From Parietichytrium sp. I65-24A (Eukaryota > Sar > Bigyra > Thraustochytrida > Thraustochytriidae), in contig BLSF01000075.1 in NCBI GenBank assembly GCA_012862575.1, positions 115,370 to 179,369 of the forward strand: 64,000 nucleotides of DNA, read 5' to 3'. Both the position numbers and the translations under genes were made by a program. The notes below the pieces were generated by a model that was not told where the DNA came from, made no database searches, and was given only the letters and a program-made list of their open reading frames with translations. Positions 62,467 through 64,000 of the stretch are shown piece after piece. Within the stretch, counting starts at the first letter, position 1, and each line of letters starts with the position of its first letter.

Positions 62467-62736
62467 TAGAATCAGGAGAGTTAAATGATTAAGTTCTTTT
62501 TTCAAATTCTTGTTCTCGCCACTCTTCTAGTAGCATGTTGTGAAAGATACGGCGGTTTATGTCAGTGGGGAGATAAAATTCGGAAGATTCTTTAAACAAA
62601 TGTAAACCAAGAAATATCTCCTCTGGCTGGGTGCTGAGCAACGCAGTTGAGCTTTTCAACGTGGTAATACTTTTTTCTTCCCTCGTGTACAATCTTCACG
62701 TGTACCACTTGCTTACAAAACAAACGAAAACAAAAG
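62467..62736. other. Short spacer downstream of the GPI protein
   Basis: AT-rich 3' flank; nothing recognised. Confidence 0.4.
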
Positions 62737-62985
62737 TTATGCCTTTCTACTGCAGTAGCTGCACGGTCCGGAACCGCATCCAGTGACGTAGCCTGCGAGC
62801 GTATCGTTCTTCTCATCATCTTTCATCACCACGGTGTCACCCTTGGGGTTGAGGTAATGCGCGTGACCCATTGTATTCAACAAGACGCAGCAACTCAAAG
62901 GGATTGTACCGATACCTGGCACTCCAAATTGTACACGCACGCGACCGGGAACTTGCACGTCTTCATAGAATGTACTACATAGCAT
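62737..62985 (-). CDS. Small Cys-rich ORF of unknown function
   Basis: 82 residues from the ATG at 62985. The sequence has protein-like hydrophobic/polar patterning (VPGRVRVQFGVPGIG, LNPKGDTVVMKDDEK) and ends in a tight Cys cluster, CGSGPCSYC. No family recognised. It could be a short secreted or metal-binding peptide, or the last exon of a longer gene whose upstream part I cannot identify. Confidence 0.35.
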   Translation of the reverse strand: MLCSTFYEDVQVPGRVRVQFGVPGIGTIPLSCCVLLNTMGHAHYLNPKGDTVVMKDDEKNDTLAGYVTGCGSGPCSYCSRKA

Positions 62986-63591
62986 CCGTTCTTGGTAGTA
63001 TTATATTTCCGACAGAGCAGCATGCCTTCCAGATTTTAGAACCAACACAATAGCAGCCCCTGAGACGGAACCATTGTTCGTATCTCTTAAGAAACACAGG
63101 AACGCAAAACCCCGAACAAAAGCAAGGTCTTCAAGGGAGCAACAGCAAGGACGTTCATCGTCAAGACGACAAAATGAATTGGAGACTACTTCCTTGTTAT
63201 GCGAAATTCCTTGTTTTCTCAGGTTCCTTGTTCATTGGGTCTGCATGTGAGCACTACCAGTTCGTTTTCCGTTGTGCATGTGCATAGATAGCAAAAGTTG
63301 CACAAAATATAACATTCGAGAAAAGACCGCACGTTGTAGGGCATAGTCGCACAGTGGAGGTCGCGACGTTCACGCTCAAAGCATTTTGGAGGCTGGCACG
63401 ACGGGGAAAGATGGGCGAGAACGAAGACGTGGGAGTTTGGGTGGACTCGTTGGGCGAAGGACTGAACGCTCTCGACCGAAAGGTGGCCGTGTGGTAAGTG
63501 TGGTGAACCAGGGCCAAAATGAGCGCAGAGGAACCAGTATCTCTCTCTTTCTCTCCAATGTACCTCGCAATATGCGCGAAGGCAGTGATTT
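62986..63591. other. Intergenic region before the right-edge TPR-like gene
   Basis: No credible gene. Minus-strand frames here may include decayed 3' sequence of the TPR-like gene. Confidence 0.35.
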
Positions 63592-63989
63592 TCAACCCGA
63601 GAGAGCCTTCGCCACGTCTCTCGTATGGACATGGTTCTCGCCATACATTTTCCTTCGCAGGCCCAACAAAGAATTAAGCATTCGCCTGCCATCTCGCCGT
63701 TGTCGCCTGGACCAAGCAGAATGAGGACCTTGCCGAGCTCCAGGTGAGCAGCCTGAAATTGGGCATGTTTGTCGGACTGATTTTAGAACTGACCAGCCCC
63801 CCAAGCAGCCGCATGGAGATTTATTTTGCAACTAACAAATGCAAATCTATTTTCACCACGGTCTTGCTTCCTATTGAGAATGCGCTCCGCGATGTCAAGC
63901 TGATCTGTTGTCCTTTTTCGGCTATTCTTGTCCATCTTGCAACAGTCCGTCAGCGACACAAGTGCTTCTGCCACACTCTGATGGTCCAT
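63592..63989 (-). pseudogene. TPR-like gene fragment at the window edge
   Basis: Minus-strand pieces resemble kinesin-light-chain-type tetratricopeptide repeats: HQSVAEALVSLTDCC (63989 side), AAHLELGKVLILLG, and LGLRRKMYGENHVHTRDVAK (compare the family's YG..H....A pattern). A GTTAGT donor at 63836 and a TTTCAG acceptor at 63753 define a plausible 84-base intron. Beyond it the pieces lie in different frames and stops intervene, so the copy looks damaged. It may begin with the ATG at 63989 or continue beyond the window. Confidence 0.35.
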
Positions 63990-64000
63990 AATGCTTGCAA

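Overview
The window is nuclear DNA from a flagellated, intron-poor eukaryotic microbe. The evidence is long, mostly uninterrupted reading frames, a few short GT-AG introns (84-150 bases) with GTAAGT or GTGAGT donors, an intraflagellar-transport protein (IFT122), a class C GPCR and mitochondrial presequences on metabolic enzymes. A Lys/Pro/Thr-rich stalk (repeated KPTMQPT-type words) on a surface protein is a style common in stramenopiles. My best guess is a stramenopile near the labyrinthulomycetes, as inference only. I recognised no rRNA, tRNA or CRISPR array.

Layout, left to right. 0-21 kb: a membrane-anchored fibro-slime/lectin surface protein (-), a small two-helix membrane protein with introns (-), an MscS mechanosensitive channel (+), a GH5-fold surface protein whose catalytic residues look lost (-), IFT122 (+) and a gamma-glutamylcyclotransferase-like protein (-). 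21-24.6 kb: non-coding DNA dominated by a 1.35-kb imperfect tandem duplication joined at a single N. 24.6-27.5 kb: a class C GPCR (+). 27.5-33.4 kb is the oddest stretch: an unrecognised ORF, a PD-(D/E)XK-nuclease-like ORF, a broken armadillo-like fragment containing an N, a CxxC-rich protein split by a frameshift, and a GTPase with an unassigned N-terminal half. 33.4-35.7 kb: a 75-bp minisatellite, then an assembly gap with the same 325 bp on both sides.

35.7-64 kb: mitochondrial formate-THF ligase (-), a Patched/NPC1-type permease with two introns (+), a low-complexity cysteine-cluster protein (-), a fused acetylornithine aminotransferase-ornithine acetyltransferase (-), a coiled-coil protein (+), a Kelch-BTB protein (+), mitochondrial citrate synthase (-), a secreted, probably GPI-anchored protein (+), and at the right edge a damaged TPR-like gene (-).

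There is no operon logic. The recognised genes fall into mitochondrial metabolism (citrate synthase, one-carbon entry through formate, the last two steps of the cyclic ornithine pathway), membrane and surface proteins (channel, GPCR, permease, fibro-slime and GH5-fold proteins, the GPI protein) and the cilium (IFT122). Intergenic DNA is rich in short arrays, each built from a different word, plus (TCAA)n tracts. The clearest novel item is the ArgD-ArgJ fusion. The GH5-fold protein without catalytic residues and the GTPase with an unknown N-terminal half come next.
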